A stretch of DNA of 8,163 nucleotides, from the NCBI GenBank assembly GCA_031274665.1, contig JAISPV010000091.1:1-8163 (forward strand), given 5' to 3'. A model generated the notes under the pieces. It made no database searches and had not been told where the DNA came from. It saw only the letters and a program-made list of their open reading frames with translations. Within the stretch, counting starts at the first letter, position 1. Each line of letters begins with the position of its first letter. The DNA is from Candidatus Methanoplasma sp. Its GTDB lineage: Archaea; Thermoplasmatota; Thermoplasmata; Methanomassiliicoccales; Methanomethylophilaceae. A program made the position numbers and the translations under genes. Positions 1 through 6,676 of this stretch are shown here, piece after piece.

Positions 1-77
1 GTGACACCTTCTGTGGATACATACAGGACCGGTACGGTTTCCCTTCTGCGGCGCGCATAGCCGTGTTCTGTGTTCAT
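1..77 (-). CDS. RloB/AbiLii-like protein, N-terminus only
   Basis: This is the 5' end of a gene that runs off the left edge; 25 full codons are visible. The ATG (77-75) overlaps the TAA stop of the upstream ATPase gene as TAATG, so the two are co-transcribed and probably translationally coupled. The peptide begins MNTEHGYARRRRETVPVLY and continues into V-S-T-E-G-V. An Arg-rich start, a short hydrophobic beta strand and then an E-G turn match the usual opening of RloB (PF13707), where the strand is followed by an EGxxTE-type motif that is probably part of a Toprim-like nuclease fold. RloB/AbiLii proteins are the standard partner of COG1106 ATPases, and such an ATPase lies directly upstream. 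The family call therefore rests on 25 residues plus context. Catalytic residues lie outside the window. Confidence 0.66.
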   Translation of the reverse strand, partial: MNTEHGYARRRRETVPVLYVSTEGV

Positions 78-1327
78 TAGACGGGGCCCTCGTCGATGAA
101 AGGTATCGCACCATACTTACCATCCAAATAGCTTGTCAATATCACTCTGTCCTTCCTTTCTCCAAAGTCAGATATGCTGAATAATTCAGATTCTCCTTTT
201 TCGTTCTTGTTCACCAAATAGATCTGATCTCTTCTGAAAATATCCTGATCCATCAGATGTGTGCTGTGAGTATTGAAAATCAGCTGTCCGCCGCCTGTAT
301 TTTGTCTGCTGTCACAGAACAGGTCAACTATCCATCTGCTTAGTTTACTGTGGATCTTCTGTCCGAATTCATCAATAACAAGGGTTTTGCCATATGTCAA
401 AGAATCCAAGGTCGGCCCTATCAACGACATGAACCTTACAGTTCCTGCTGACTCTAACTGGATCGGGAATTTTTTGTCCTCGGGTGTTAAACCCTCTCCC
501 TCGATGTCATGTAAAAGGAATATTTCGGTCTGGTTCATCTCCTCGTTGCCTGCCATCATCATCAAACCCTTCATTTGTGTAGGGATGCCCGGCATGTCCT
601 GGATCTTCCTTTTTTTGATGGTACCTTGCACATCGGCAATTGCAAAATCGGCGATCTTCATTGCGTTGATCGCTCTTTCTTTGAACTCTTTATCTGTGTT
701 GATCCTATTCACAAAAATCTCTAGAATCTTGCCTTCGTCAAGAGTTGTCACTATCATCAACTCATCAAAGAACCAATTGTGTACGTTCTTGCATATTTCA
801 TTATTGAGTTGAGCTGCAGCGAGCACGCATGTTGTGTTGGGAGGCACCATTTTCGAAATGGAAGCCGGGGCTCTGGCCGTTCTCCCAAACTCGATATTGT
901 CCATGCTTCTGTTGAAGACCTCTGCCTTCTTTCCGTTTGGATAATGGAGCAATCCCTCTGTGAGTATCCTTTGCCCGTTGAATGAGATATGATAATCATA
1001 TAGCACATTTTTTGAGATGAACCTTATGTTCATTTCTGTCGGAGCGTTCTTTGTTTCTCTAGATAACCTGAAAGGATTATACGCATAGACCGGTGCCTTT
1101 GGTAATGCGGGGAATATGATCATGCGCTTGAGATACTCCAATGCCTCGATGAGATATGTTTTCCCTGTAGCGTTGGGCCCGAATATTGCCGCGGAGGTCA
1201 GAACCTTTCCCGCGGCTTTGGTCACTATGTAATTATCCGGATGCTCGCTACCGCTTTGTGCTGTCATCGTCAGTATGGCTTCGTCTTTGAAGGGGCCGAA
1301 GTTCTTTACGACAAAATCGACTAACAT
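77..1327 (-). CDS. AAA15-family (COG1106, RloA/AbiLi-like) ATPase
   Basis: This 416-residue ABC/SMC-like ATPase belongs to the RloA/AbiLi type. Walker A is GPNATGKT (50-57), right after the N-terminal strand typical of the family (FVVKNFGPFKDEAIL). A Q-loop-like AAAQLNNE lies at 171-178, an ABC-signature-like LESAGTVRF at 291-299, Walker B LVIDEFGQKIH at 316-326 and an H-loop NTHSTHLMD at 352-360. The C-terminus carries FRRDQIYLV...SDFGERKD...YLDGKYGAIPFI, a hallmark of COG1106 proteins. Length is normal and there is no signal peptide or membrane segment. The ATG at 1327 follows an A/T-rich box without a Shine-Dalgarno, suggesting a leaderless message. Its stop overlaps the start of an RloB-like gene, as in AbiL and RloAB loci, where the ATPase is thought to sense infection and control a nuclease-like partner. 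The gene is more A/T-rich than its neighbours by eye, consistent with an accessory origin. The defence role is inferred from family and pairing. Confidence 0.9.
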   Translation of the reverse strand: MLVDFVVKNFGPFKDEAILTMTAQSGSEHPDNYIVTKAAGKVLTSAAIFGPNATGKTYLIEALEYLKRMIIFPALPKAPVYAYNPFRLSRETKNAPTEMNIRFISKNVLYDYHISFNGQRILTEGLLHYPNGKKAEVFNRSMDNIEFGRTARAPASISKMVPPNTTCVLAAAQLNNEICKNVHNWFFDELMIVTTLDEGKILEIFVNRINTDKEFKERAINAMKIADFAIADVQGTIKKRKIQDMPGIPTQMKGLMMMAGNEEMNQTEIFLLHDIEGEGLTPEDKKFPIQLESAGTVRFMSLIGPTLDSLTYGKTLVIDEFGQKIHSKLSRWIVDLFCDSRQNTGGGQLIFNTHSTHLMDQDIFRRDQIYLVNKNEKGESELFSISDFGERKDRVILTSYLDGKYGAIPFIDEGPV

Positions 1328-1342
1328 AATTACAGTTAATGC

Positions 1343-1360
1343 ATTTAAATATTAATATTT
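1343..1360 (-). promoter_or_regulatory. TATA-like promoter of the ATPase gene
   Basis: On the minus strand, A/T-only sequence reading AAATATTAATATTTAAAT ends 16 nt upstream of the ATPase ATG; its centre is 20-28 nt upstream. That is the distance expected between an archaeal TATA box and the start of a leaderless transcript. The segment includes a perfect 14-bp palindrome (1347-1360), which could be an operator or just A/T-rich chance. No Shine-Dalgarno lies before the ATG. Confidence 0.5.
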
Positions 1361-1463
1361 GTGGATAAATCTCAAAATCAAACTCTAAATGCAAGAATTT
1401 GTTTCTATATGTTCACACATTCATTTTATAGTTACGAAGCAGGACTTTGTTTTTTTCTCTGAA

Positions 1464-1474
1464 TAAATTATTAA
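1464..1474 (+). promoter_or_regulatory. TATA-like promoter of the cysE operon
   Basis: The A/T-rich run TAAATTATTAA is centred about 29 nt before the ATG at 1498, with no Shine-Dalgarno in between. This is the spacing of an archaeal TATA box driving a transcript with a very short leader or none. It supports 1498 as the true start of cysE and would be the single promoter for cysE, cysS and the radical SAM gene, as no gaps follow. Confidence 0.5.
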
Positions 1475-1497
1475 CTGTTAGTCTATTTCAGTCAAAC

Positions 1498-2148
1498 ATG
1501 ATAAGGATAGAACCTGGCGACCTTGCCGCTGTCATGGAACGCGATCCTGCAATAATAGACGAGGATGATGCGGTAAAGTTCCATACCGGGCTCCATGCAG
1601 TGTCAATGTACAGGGAGAGCCACAGGCTTTGGAAAGAAGGTAAATTGAAACAGGCCAGGAAGATCAATTATAAAGCACACCGGCTGACCGGCTGCGACAT
1701 ACACCCCGGAGCCGCCATAGGAGAGGGATTCTTCATAGACCATGCCACCGGAGTGGTGATCGGAGAGACGGCAGTGATCGGCAACGACGTAACATTATTT
1801 CAGGGGGTCACTTTGGGCGGGGTCTCTTTCGGGAGAGAGAAAAGACATCCGACCGTGGGGGATAGGGTCGTCATCGGTGCGAACGCCACCGTCCTGGGGG
1901 ACATCACCGTCGGCAATGATGTCAGGGTCGGCGCCGGGTCCGTTGTTTTGAAAGACGTCCCTGACAACAGCACGGTCGTCGGCGTTCCGGGCCGGATAAT
2001 AGAAAGGGACGGCGTCAGGATAGGCAAGCAGGATATACTCAGACACGACGATATACCCGACTGTTTCGGAAAAGAGATATCCGACCTCCGTTCCGAGATA
2101 GACGAACTTAAAGCAATGATAGAAGAACTAAGAAAAGGTGCACCGTGA
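1498..2148 (+). CDS. cysE: serine O-acetyltransferase
   Basis: Serine acetyltransferase transfers acetyl from acetyl-CoA to L-serine, giving O-acetylserine for cysteine synthesis in the cytoplasm. The protein has 216 residues, the short form seen in Bacillus-type enzymes rather than the 273 of E. coli. A small helical N-terminal part carries RDPA (15-18, with the Asp equivalent to E. coli Asp92). A left-handed beta-helix follows from about 67: DIHPGAAIGEG, then DHATGVVIGETA with the catalytic Asp81-His82, TLGG (105-108), His117 in KRHP, GAGSVVL (145-151) and VGVPGRI (161-167). After 190 comes a charged, heptad-like helix (EISDLRSEIDELKAMIEEL). The last residues are GAP, so the C-terminal Ile used by bacterial enzymes to bind CysK is absent. 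A TTG 17 codons upstream is open but the ATG at 1498 begins the family's usual sequence and fits the TATA spacing. cysS follows after 4 nt. Confidence 0.95.
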   Translation: MIRIEPGDLAAVMERDPAIIDEDDAVKFHTGLHAVSMYRESHRLWKEGKLKQARKINYKAHRLTGCDIHPGAAIGEGFFIDHATGVVIGETAVIGNDVTLFQGVTLGGVSFGREKRHPTVGDRVVIGANATVLGDITVGNDVRVGAGSVVLKDVPDNSTVVGVPGRIIERDGVRIGKQDILRHDDIPDCFGKEISDLRSEIDELKAMIEELRKGAP

Positions 2149-2152
2149 TAAG

Positions 2153-3559
2153 ATGTCCCTGACGATCTACAACAATCTCACTAAGAAAAAAGAGGAATTC
2201 ATCCCGATCGAAGAGGGTAAAGTGAAACTCTATGTTTGCGGCGTCACGGTCTACGACGACATACACATGGGCCACGCCAGAAGCATCACCGTCTTCGATA
2301 CCCTTGTAAGATATCTGAGATATCTGGGTTACGATGTGACCCATGTCACGAACTTCACGGACGTAGACGACAAGATAATCAACAGGGCCAACAAGGAAGG
2401 TGTGGATCCCCTCGAACTGTCGGCAAGATACATCGACAGGTACTTCACGGATACCGAAAGCCTCGGTATAAGAAAGGCCGACCTGTATCCGAAAGCAAGC
2501 GAGAGCATGGATGAGATCGTCGGGATGATCGAAGAGATCATCGCCAACGGGTTCGCATACCCCACGAAGGACGGCAGTGTGTATTTCGAAGTGAGGAAGG
2601 TCAAAGACTACGGAAAGCTTTCCAATCAAAAACTCGAGAACATGGAGTCCTCGGGCAGGGTCGTGCTTGATGAACAGAAAAAAGACCCGATGGACTTTGC
2701 CGTTTGGAAGGGCGCAAAACCAGGAGAATGTTCCTGGGACTCGCCATGGGGGAAAGGAAGGCCCGGCTGGCATATTGAATGTTCAGCCATGATAAGGCGC
2801 CATCTCGGAGACAAGATAGATATTCACGGAGGGGGCAGCGATCTGATATTCCCTCACCATGAGAATGAGATCCTGCAGACGGAGGCCGTCACACACGATA
2901 TGCTGGCGAACTATTGGATGCACAACGGGATGCTGGAGGTCAAAGACGAGAAGATGTCGAAATCCCTGAACAATTTCTTCAGGGTCCGCGATGTGGCGAA
3001 GATGTTCGACGGCTGCACGATAAGGTTCTATTTCCTCAACACACACTACAGCAGCCCCCTGACATACGGAGAGGATATGCTCAGCGAAGCAAGGTCCGCT
3101 CTGAGAAGGCTCAGGAACAACTACGCCGAACTGTCCGACTATTCGAACAACGGCCCCGACACGGAAGATGACCGCTGCGATCTTCTGGAAAGCACGAGAT
3201 ATAAGTTCCTCGAGGCATTGAACGATGACTTCAATACAAGCGCGGCCATAGAAGAACTGTTCCAGCTGGCACATTCGACCAACAAATTAATGGCCGACCG
3301 TTCGCTGTCGAAAAAGGCGGCCGGAAATATACTTAAGATGATCAACGAGTTCAATGCGATACTCGGAATACTTCCCGGAGAGGATGATATGAAAGACGAC
3401 GGAACGACAGATGCCGTGATGGAGGTCCTGATGGAACTCCGCAAAGAGCTCAGAGCAAGAAAGCAATACGATCTTGCCGATCTTATAAGAGCAAAGCTTG
3501 CGGAGGCGGGGATCACTTTGGAGGACTCTGCGGACGGTATGAAATGGAAGAAGATCTGA
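2153..3559 (+). CDS. cysS: cysteinyl-tRNA synthetase
   Basis: This class I synthetase charges tRNA-Cys with cysteine. The 468-residue length is normal. The HIGH box reads HMGH (38-41) and the KMSKS loop is present exactly (267-271). The active-site zinc ligands are all there: Cys29 (YVCG), Cys210 (IECSAM), His235 and Glu239 (PHHENE), each one residue on from the E. coli positions. NFTDVDDKI (67-75) and HGGGSDLIFPHHENE (225-239) are further family blocks. The helical anticodon-binding domain fills 310-450 and ends in the usual W-K-K tail. I chose the ATG at 2153 because YNNLTKKKEEF then sits where the family begins; an in-frame GTG at 2138 would add MHRDK inside cysE. The gene starts 4 nt after cysE and its end overlaps the next gene by 16 nt. 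Many methanogens make Cys-tRNA through SepRS/SepCysS instead, so the direct route here is informative. Confidence 0.97.
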   Translation: MSLTIYNNLTKKKEEFIPIEEGKVKLYVCGVTVYDDIHMGHARSITVFDTLVRYLRYLGYDVTHVTNFTDVDDKIINRANKEGVDPLELSARYIDRYFTDTESLGIRKADLYPKASESMDEIVGMIEEIIANGFAYPTKDGSVYFEVRKVKDYGKLSNQKLENMESSGRVVLDEQKKDPMDFAVWKGAKPGECSWDSPWGKGRPGWHIECSAMIRRHLGDKIDIHGGGSDLIFPHHENEILQTEAVTHDMLANYWMHNGMLEVKDEKMSKSLNNFFRVRDVAKMFDGCTIRFYFLNTHYSSPLTYGEDMLSEARSALRRLRNNYAELSDYSNNGPDTEDDRCDLLESTRYKFLEALNDDFNTSAAIEELFQLAHSTNKLMADRSLSKKAAGNILKMINEFNAILGILPGEDDMKDDGTTDAVMEVLMELRKELRARKQYDLADLIRAKLAEAGITLEDSADGMKWKKI

Positions 3560-4575
3560 ACATACGGAAGAAAGCCGAACTCATGCTTGGGGGAGGCATA
3601 ATACTTCCGAAGGGTTTTGTTTTTCCATACAGGCTGTCTGTATCGACCGCCGGACCCGGGGCCGGTTCCGCGTCGGCAGTGTTCTCTTTTGGGGGGCACA
3701 GAGTAAAAAAGAGCGTCTCTTATGAAACGGGAGAGTTCGAACTCGTCGAGAACGGCGGTACGCTTTCCCTGAGAAAGGACGGGGTCCCTTTTCTGGAAGA
3801 AGTAAAGATCGAACCTGTCGTGTTCCACAGCCCCGAACAGGCATTCTTCAACCTCGACCAGAGATGCATCTTCAAATGCGCTTTCTGCATATCTCCGAGC
3901 CTGGACAAAGACCTGGACAAACAGCTTACAGACGATGATATCATAAAGATGACCAAAAAGGCCATGAGAGAGCATAAGGTGGTCTCGGTCTCACTCACCA
4001 GCGGCGTAGCCGGAAGCGTTGACGAGACGGTCGACAGATTCGTGTCGTGCGTTTCCGGGCTCAGGAAGGAGTTCCCCGGCCTCCCTATCGGCGTCGAGCC
4101 GTACGTCTCCGAGAAAGAACATGTCACGGCGCTTAAGGACGCCGGGGCGACCGAGATCAAACTCAATATCCAGTCCCCTAACAGGGCTATATTCGAAAAG
4201 GTCTGCCCCGAACTCGACCATGACAATATCATCGCGATGCTTCTTTACGCGGTCGATGTGTTCGGGACCGGTAAAGTAACATCCAATATGATATTCGGAA
4301 TGGGGGAGACCGATGAGGATATCGAGAACATCACCGAGTTCCTCTGCTCAAACGGAATAATACCTACGTTCAGGGCACTGCGCACAAATCCTGTGAACAG
4401 CGGCCCCATGACGGCTGCGGTGGGGATACAGCCGCCGGCGGATGTTGACAGGGCGGTCAAACTTGCCAAGATGCAGAAAGAGAAGCTTTTGGCGCACGGG
4501 CTTGACACGAGAGACTGCCGCACGATGTGTTTAGAATGCGCCTGCTGCGATCTTGTGCCGTTCAGGGACCTTTGA
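3544..4575 (+). CDS. BioB-like radical SAM protein, substrate unknown
   Basis: This 343-residue radical SAM protein has the cluster motif C108-x3-C112-x2-C115 within NLDQRCIFKCAFCISP. Before it lies an unusual N-terminal region of about 100 residues with PYRLSVSTAGPGAGSA (28-43) and a beta-rich stretch. The barrel continues with LTSGVAGS (151-158), IKLNIQSP (205-212) and GKVTSNMIFGMGETDEDI (243-260), the last being the SAM-binding pattern of biotin-synthase-like enzymes. The C-terminus has five cysteines (325, 329, 332, 334, 335, in CRTMCLECACC), enough to hold an additional Fe-S cluster. This resembles the biotin-synthase-related group COG2516, but I cannot assign a reaction. The gene overlaps the end of cysS by 16 nt, so it belongs to the cysE-cysS transcript. 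The start is uncertain: no close Shine-Dalgarno is visible at 3544, and an in-frame ATG at 3583 is the alternative. The 3' end overlaps the convergent thiolase gene by 14 bp. Confidence 0.88.
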   Translation: MEEDLNIRKKAELMLGGGIILPKGFVFPYRLSVSTAGPGAGSASAVFSFGGHRVKKSVSYETGEFELVENGGTLSLRKDGVPFLEEVKIEPVVFHSPEQAFFNLDQRCIFKCAFCISPSLDKDLDKQLTDDDIIKMTKKAMREHKVVSVSLTSGVAGSVDETVDRFVSCVSGLRKEFPGLPIGVEPYVSEKEHVTALKDAGATEIKLNIQSPNRAIFEKVCPELDHDNIIAMLLYAVDVFGTGKVTSNMIFGMGETDEDIENITEFLCSNGIIPTFRALRTNPVNSGPMTAAVGIQPPADVDRAVKLAKMQKEKLLAHGLDTRDCRTMCLECACCDLVPFRDL

Positions 4576-5497
4576 TCCTTTTCTCGAGGGACTCCCGGAG
4601 TTCACACGCTTTGCACCTTTCCCCGATAGCCGGTTCGCCGCACTGGCATCTGCGTAGGTCGGACGGGGGGACGTATTCCGCAAGCATCGGCTTCAGAGTA
4701 TCATAAGATGACAATATACTGAACTTTGAACCGGGCGACCTGTCCTCCAGCTGATCCACGACGTCCCGGTACTGGTTCCTCAGCGCTTCTTTGTAATACG
4801 GACACTCCCCGTCCCAAAAAGGTATCCCTGATACGATCGCATAGAGGAGCGATTCTTTCTCTGGTATCAGTCTGAGAGGATGGAATCTGGGTATGAGTCC
4901 CGGCCGTATCTTTGTGTGCGGCCCGAGCCTTGCGAGCCGTTCCACGTCCCCCCTTACAAAATTCATCATTACCGATTGGGCCATATCATCGAGGTTGTGT
5001 CCGGTGGCAAGATATTTCGCTCCGATCGAACGGGCCTCGTCGTTCATGAGCTTTCTTCTGAAGACCCCGCAGTAAGTGCAGGGGCTGTTCTCTCCCGAAA
5101 CGGCCGCTATCCTGTCCATCTCCATTCCCATCTCGGAGAAAGACCTTATATGCAGGGGGATGCCGCGCTCTTTGCAAAAGCCTCTGACGATGTCCAGGCT
5201 CGGAGGCCTGTAGCCTTCTATCCCCTCATCGATCGATACCGCACAGAACCGAACATCGTTCCTCTCGCTGAAGATCGTATCCAAAATATGAAGCGTCACC
5301 ATGCTGTCCTTTCCTCCGGACACCGCGACAGCGATCGTGTCTCCGGAACAGACGTCGATCTGTTTACGGATCTCTTTCTTCACTCTTTTTTCGACGTACG
5401 ATCTGAAATGCTCGTCACAGAGATGCGCCCCGTTGTATCTTATCAGAGTGACCGCTTCGTGGGAACAATGGTCGCATTTCATGACATCAGATCTCAT
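4562..5497 (-). CDS. ncsA: NcsA/TtuA-type tRNA 2-thiolation enzyme
   Basis: This PP-loop ATPase belongs to the NcsA/TtuA/Ctu1 group (TIGR00269), which adenylates uridine in tRNA and replaces its 2-oxygen with sulfur. The 311 residues start with a zinc finger (C8, C11, C27, H30). The ATP-binding PP-loop SGGKDS is at 60-65 and GHNLDD at 167-172. C140 and C143 (CTYC) and C232 (ECPYY) are the three [4Fe-4S] ligands, with the same spacing as Cys130, Cys133 and Cys222 of TtuA. A second zinc finger closes the protein (C284, C286, C295, C298). All signature residues are present, so it should be active. Whether the target is U34 or U54 cannot be read from sequence. It overlaps the end of orc1/cdc6 by 11 nt if it starts at 5497. 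The ATG at 5482 (MKCDHC) gives a 306-residue protein starting 4 nt after that gene and is a good alternative. It is the last gene of its operon. Confidence 0.92.
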   Translation of the reverse strand: MRSDVMKCDHCSHEAVTLIRYNGAHLCDEHFRSYVEKRVKKEIRKQIDVCSGDTIAVAVSGGKDSMVTLHILDTIFSERNDVRFCAVSIDEGIEGYRPPSLDIVRGFCKERGIPLHIRSFSEMGMEMDRIAAVSGENSPCTYCGVFRRKLMNDEARSIGAKYLATGHNLDDMAQSVMMNFVRGDVERLARLGPHTKIRPGLIPRFHPLRLIPEKESLLYAIVSGIPFWDGECPYYKEALRNQYRDVVDQLEDRSPGSKFSILSSYDTLKPMLAEYVPPSDLRRCQCGEPAIGERCKACELRESLEKRIKGP

Positions 5498-6674
5498 ATT
5501 CGTTGTTGGCGGTGGGAGAGTCCAAGAAAGTTTCCAGCTTCTTTGCCAGCTCTTTCGGGGGGATGTCCGGCAGTGAGATATATGTTACCCTTCCGCCTTC
5601 GGCCTCGCTTCTGACGATCGTGTCCAAAAGGTTCATCTTTTCCATATCCTGAACGTATGTCCAGAACTGGGTGTGCTTCCTCGCGGCCTGCCCGTACTCT
5701 TCGCACACCACCGCATATGTCTTTTCCGCGCGGGTGATACTCACATACGGATCTCCCTTTATGGCGCGGGCTATGGCTAACAGTGCCAGCTTTCTCTTTG
5801 TGTCCAAGGCGATGAGCTTATTCTCAGATACATTGCTGTAGATCATCGCGTTCGCGGACCTGACGTCATCGGCCGTCACCCTGCCGTCCGATCTTTCTTC
5901 CGCAATGGTCGCCGCTCTTTCAAGCATCTCTATCACCAAACGCGCATCCCCGTACCCTTTACCGATGTCCGCCAGAAGGTCTATGACCTCGCCGTCCATC
6001 GCGCCGGATATCAGGGCCTCTTCCGCCCTGATCCTCACGATATCTTTCAGTTCATCTTTTGTGTATCTGTCGAATTTTATCGTGTTTGCCCGCTTGAAAC
6101 TGGACATTGATGCGTCATCCAGCATCTCCGCGACCTGCCCCTGTGAGATCAGTATCATCGAAAGGGAAGAATTCCCCCTCAGCTCATCGGTGAATCTCGA
6201 CATCTGATAGATGATATCCTTATTGCTGCTCTTCAGCAGCATGTCCGCTTCGTCCAGTATGATGACGAACGGCCTGGCCCTGGACTCGATGTGTTTTTTG
6301 AAAGACCTCAGCATCTCATCGGCGGAAAAGCCCCTGTCGGGGTATCCGGGGTCGAAATGCCTTATCAGGTGGATCAGTACTCCGTACTCTGTGTTCTTTA
6401 TCCTGCAGTTGATGAAGATATAATCCATCTGTTTGCCGTTAGCGGCACAATATTTCAGCATGTCCTCGCAGAATCTTTTTGCGGTAACGGTCTTCCCGGT
6501 CCCTACGCTCCCCGTCAGGAACGCAGAACAGGACAGCCCGTCCGTTATCATCGGCCTGAACAGCGTTTCCAGACGGCGCATCTGCTCTTCTCTGTGGACA
6601 AGTTTCTCTGGGACATATTCAAAGGAAAGTTTCTTCCCGTCCTTGATTATCGCGGAGGTCCTTTCGAACATCAT
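5487..6674 (-). CDS. cdc6: Orc1/Cdc6-type replication initiator ATPase
   Basis: Archaeal Orc1/Cdc6 proteins bind origins and load the MCM helicase. This 395-residue protein has the family opening FEYVPEKLVHREEQ (18-31), Walker A GSVGTGKT (55-62), Walker B VIILDEAD (137-144) and a sensor-1 strand SMILISQGQ (172-180). The sensor-2/lid block is GYGDARLVIEML (240-251). From about 285 to 385 comes a winged-helix domain with a YxxVCEEYGQAA-like recognition helix and RVTYISL wing (362-368). Length is usual for the family. The ATG at 6674 overlaps the preceding nif3 stop as TGATG, with AGGA 4-7 nt upstream; a second ATG follows at 6671. A TTG one codon earlier is unlikely. I saw no clear ORB-type repeats near it, and it lies inside an operon rather than beside an open intergenic region. 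It may therefore be a secondary copy rather than the main initiator, but that is inference. Confidence 0.92.
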   Translation of the reverse strand: MMFERTSAIIKDGKKLSFEYVPEKLVHREEQMRRLETLFRPMITDGLSCSAFLTGSVGTGKTVTAKRFCEDMLKYCAANGKQMDYIFINCRIKNTEYGVLIHLIRHFDPGYPDRGFSADEMLRSFKKHIESRARPFVIILDEADMLLKSSNKDIIYQMSRFTDELRGNSSLSMILISQGQVAEMLDDASMSSFKRANTIKFDRYTKDELKDIVRIRAEEALISGAMDGEVIDLLADIGKGYGDARLVIEMLERAATIAEERSDGRVTADDVRSANAMIYSNVSENKLIALDTKRKLALLAIARAIKGDPYVSITRAEKTYAVVCEEYGQAARKHTQFWTYVQDMEKMNLLDTIVRSEAEGGRVTYISLPDIPPKELAKKLETFLDSPTANNEYEI

Positions 6675-6676
6675 CA
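6672..6676 (-). promoter_or_regulatory. TGATG stop-start overlap with upstream AGGA
   Basis: The nif3 stop TGA (6676-6674) and the orc1/cdc6 ATG (6674-6672) share one base. AGGA stands a few bases upstream, one of the few Shine-Dalgarno-like sites in the window. This decides the orc1/cdc6 start and indicates translational coupling within one transcript. Confidence 0.7.

Noticed and set aside
273..812. Long plus-strand open frame opposite the ATPase gene
   Set aside because: It is antisense to a gene with complete ATPase motifs, and its product is low-complexity Ser/Ile/Leu-rich sequence without a recognisable domain.
1450..1457. T-run after TTTG as a transcription terminator
   Set aside because: No transcript on the plus strand ends here; it lies in the divergent promoter region upstream of cysE.
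1447..1497. Extension of CysE by 17 residues from a TTG start
   Set aside because: The extra residues are outside the family's conserved region, the TATA-like box lies inside them, and the ATG at 1498 fits the promoter spacing.
2138..2152. GTG start for CysS inside cysE
   Set aside because: It adds five residues before the family's usual beginning; the ATG at 2153 aligns with E. coli CysRS with an offset of one residue.
3139..3975. Minus-strand open frame of 278 codons under cysS and the radical SAM gene
   Set aside because: Both plus-strand genes here have clear family motifs; the antisense product shows no motif and reflects codon bias.
4880..5614. Plus-strand open frame of 244 codons opposite ncsA
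   Set aside because: It is the shadow of a gene with PP-loop and zinc/Fe-S ligands intact; the translation resembles no protein family.
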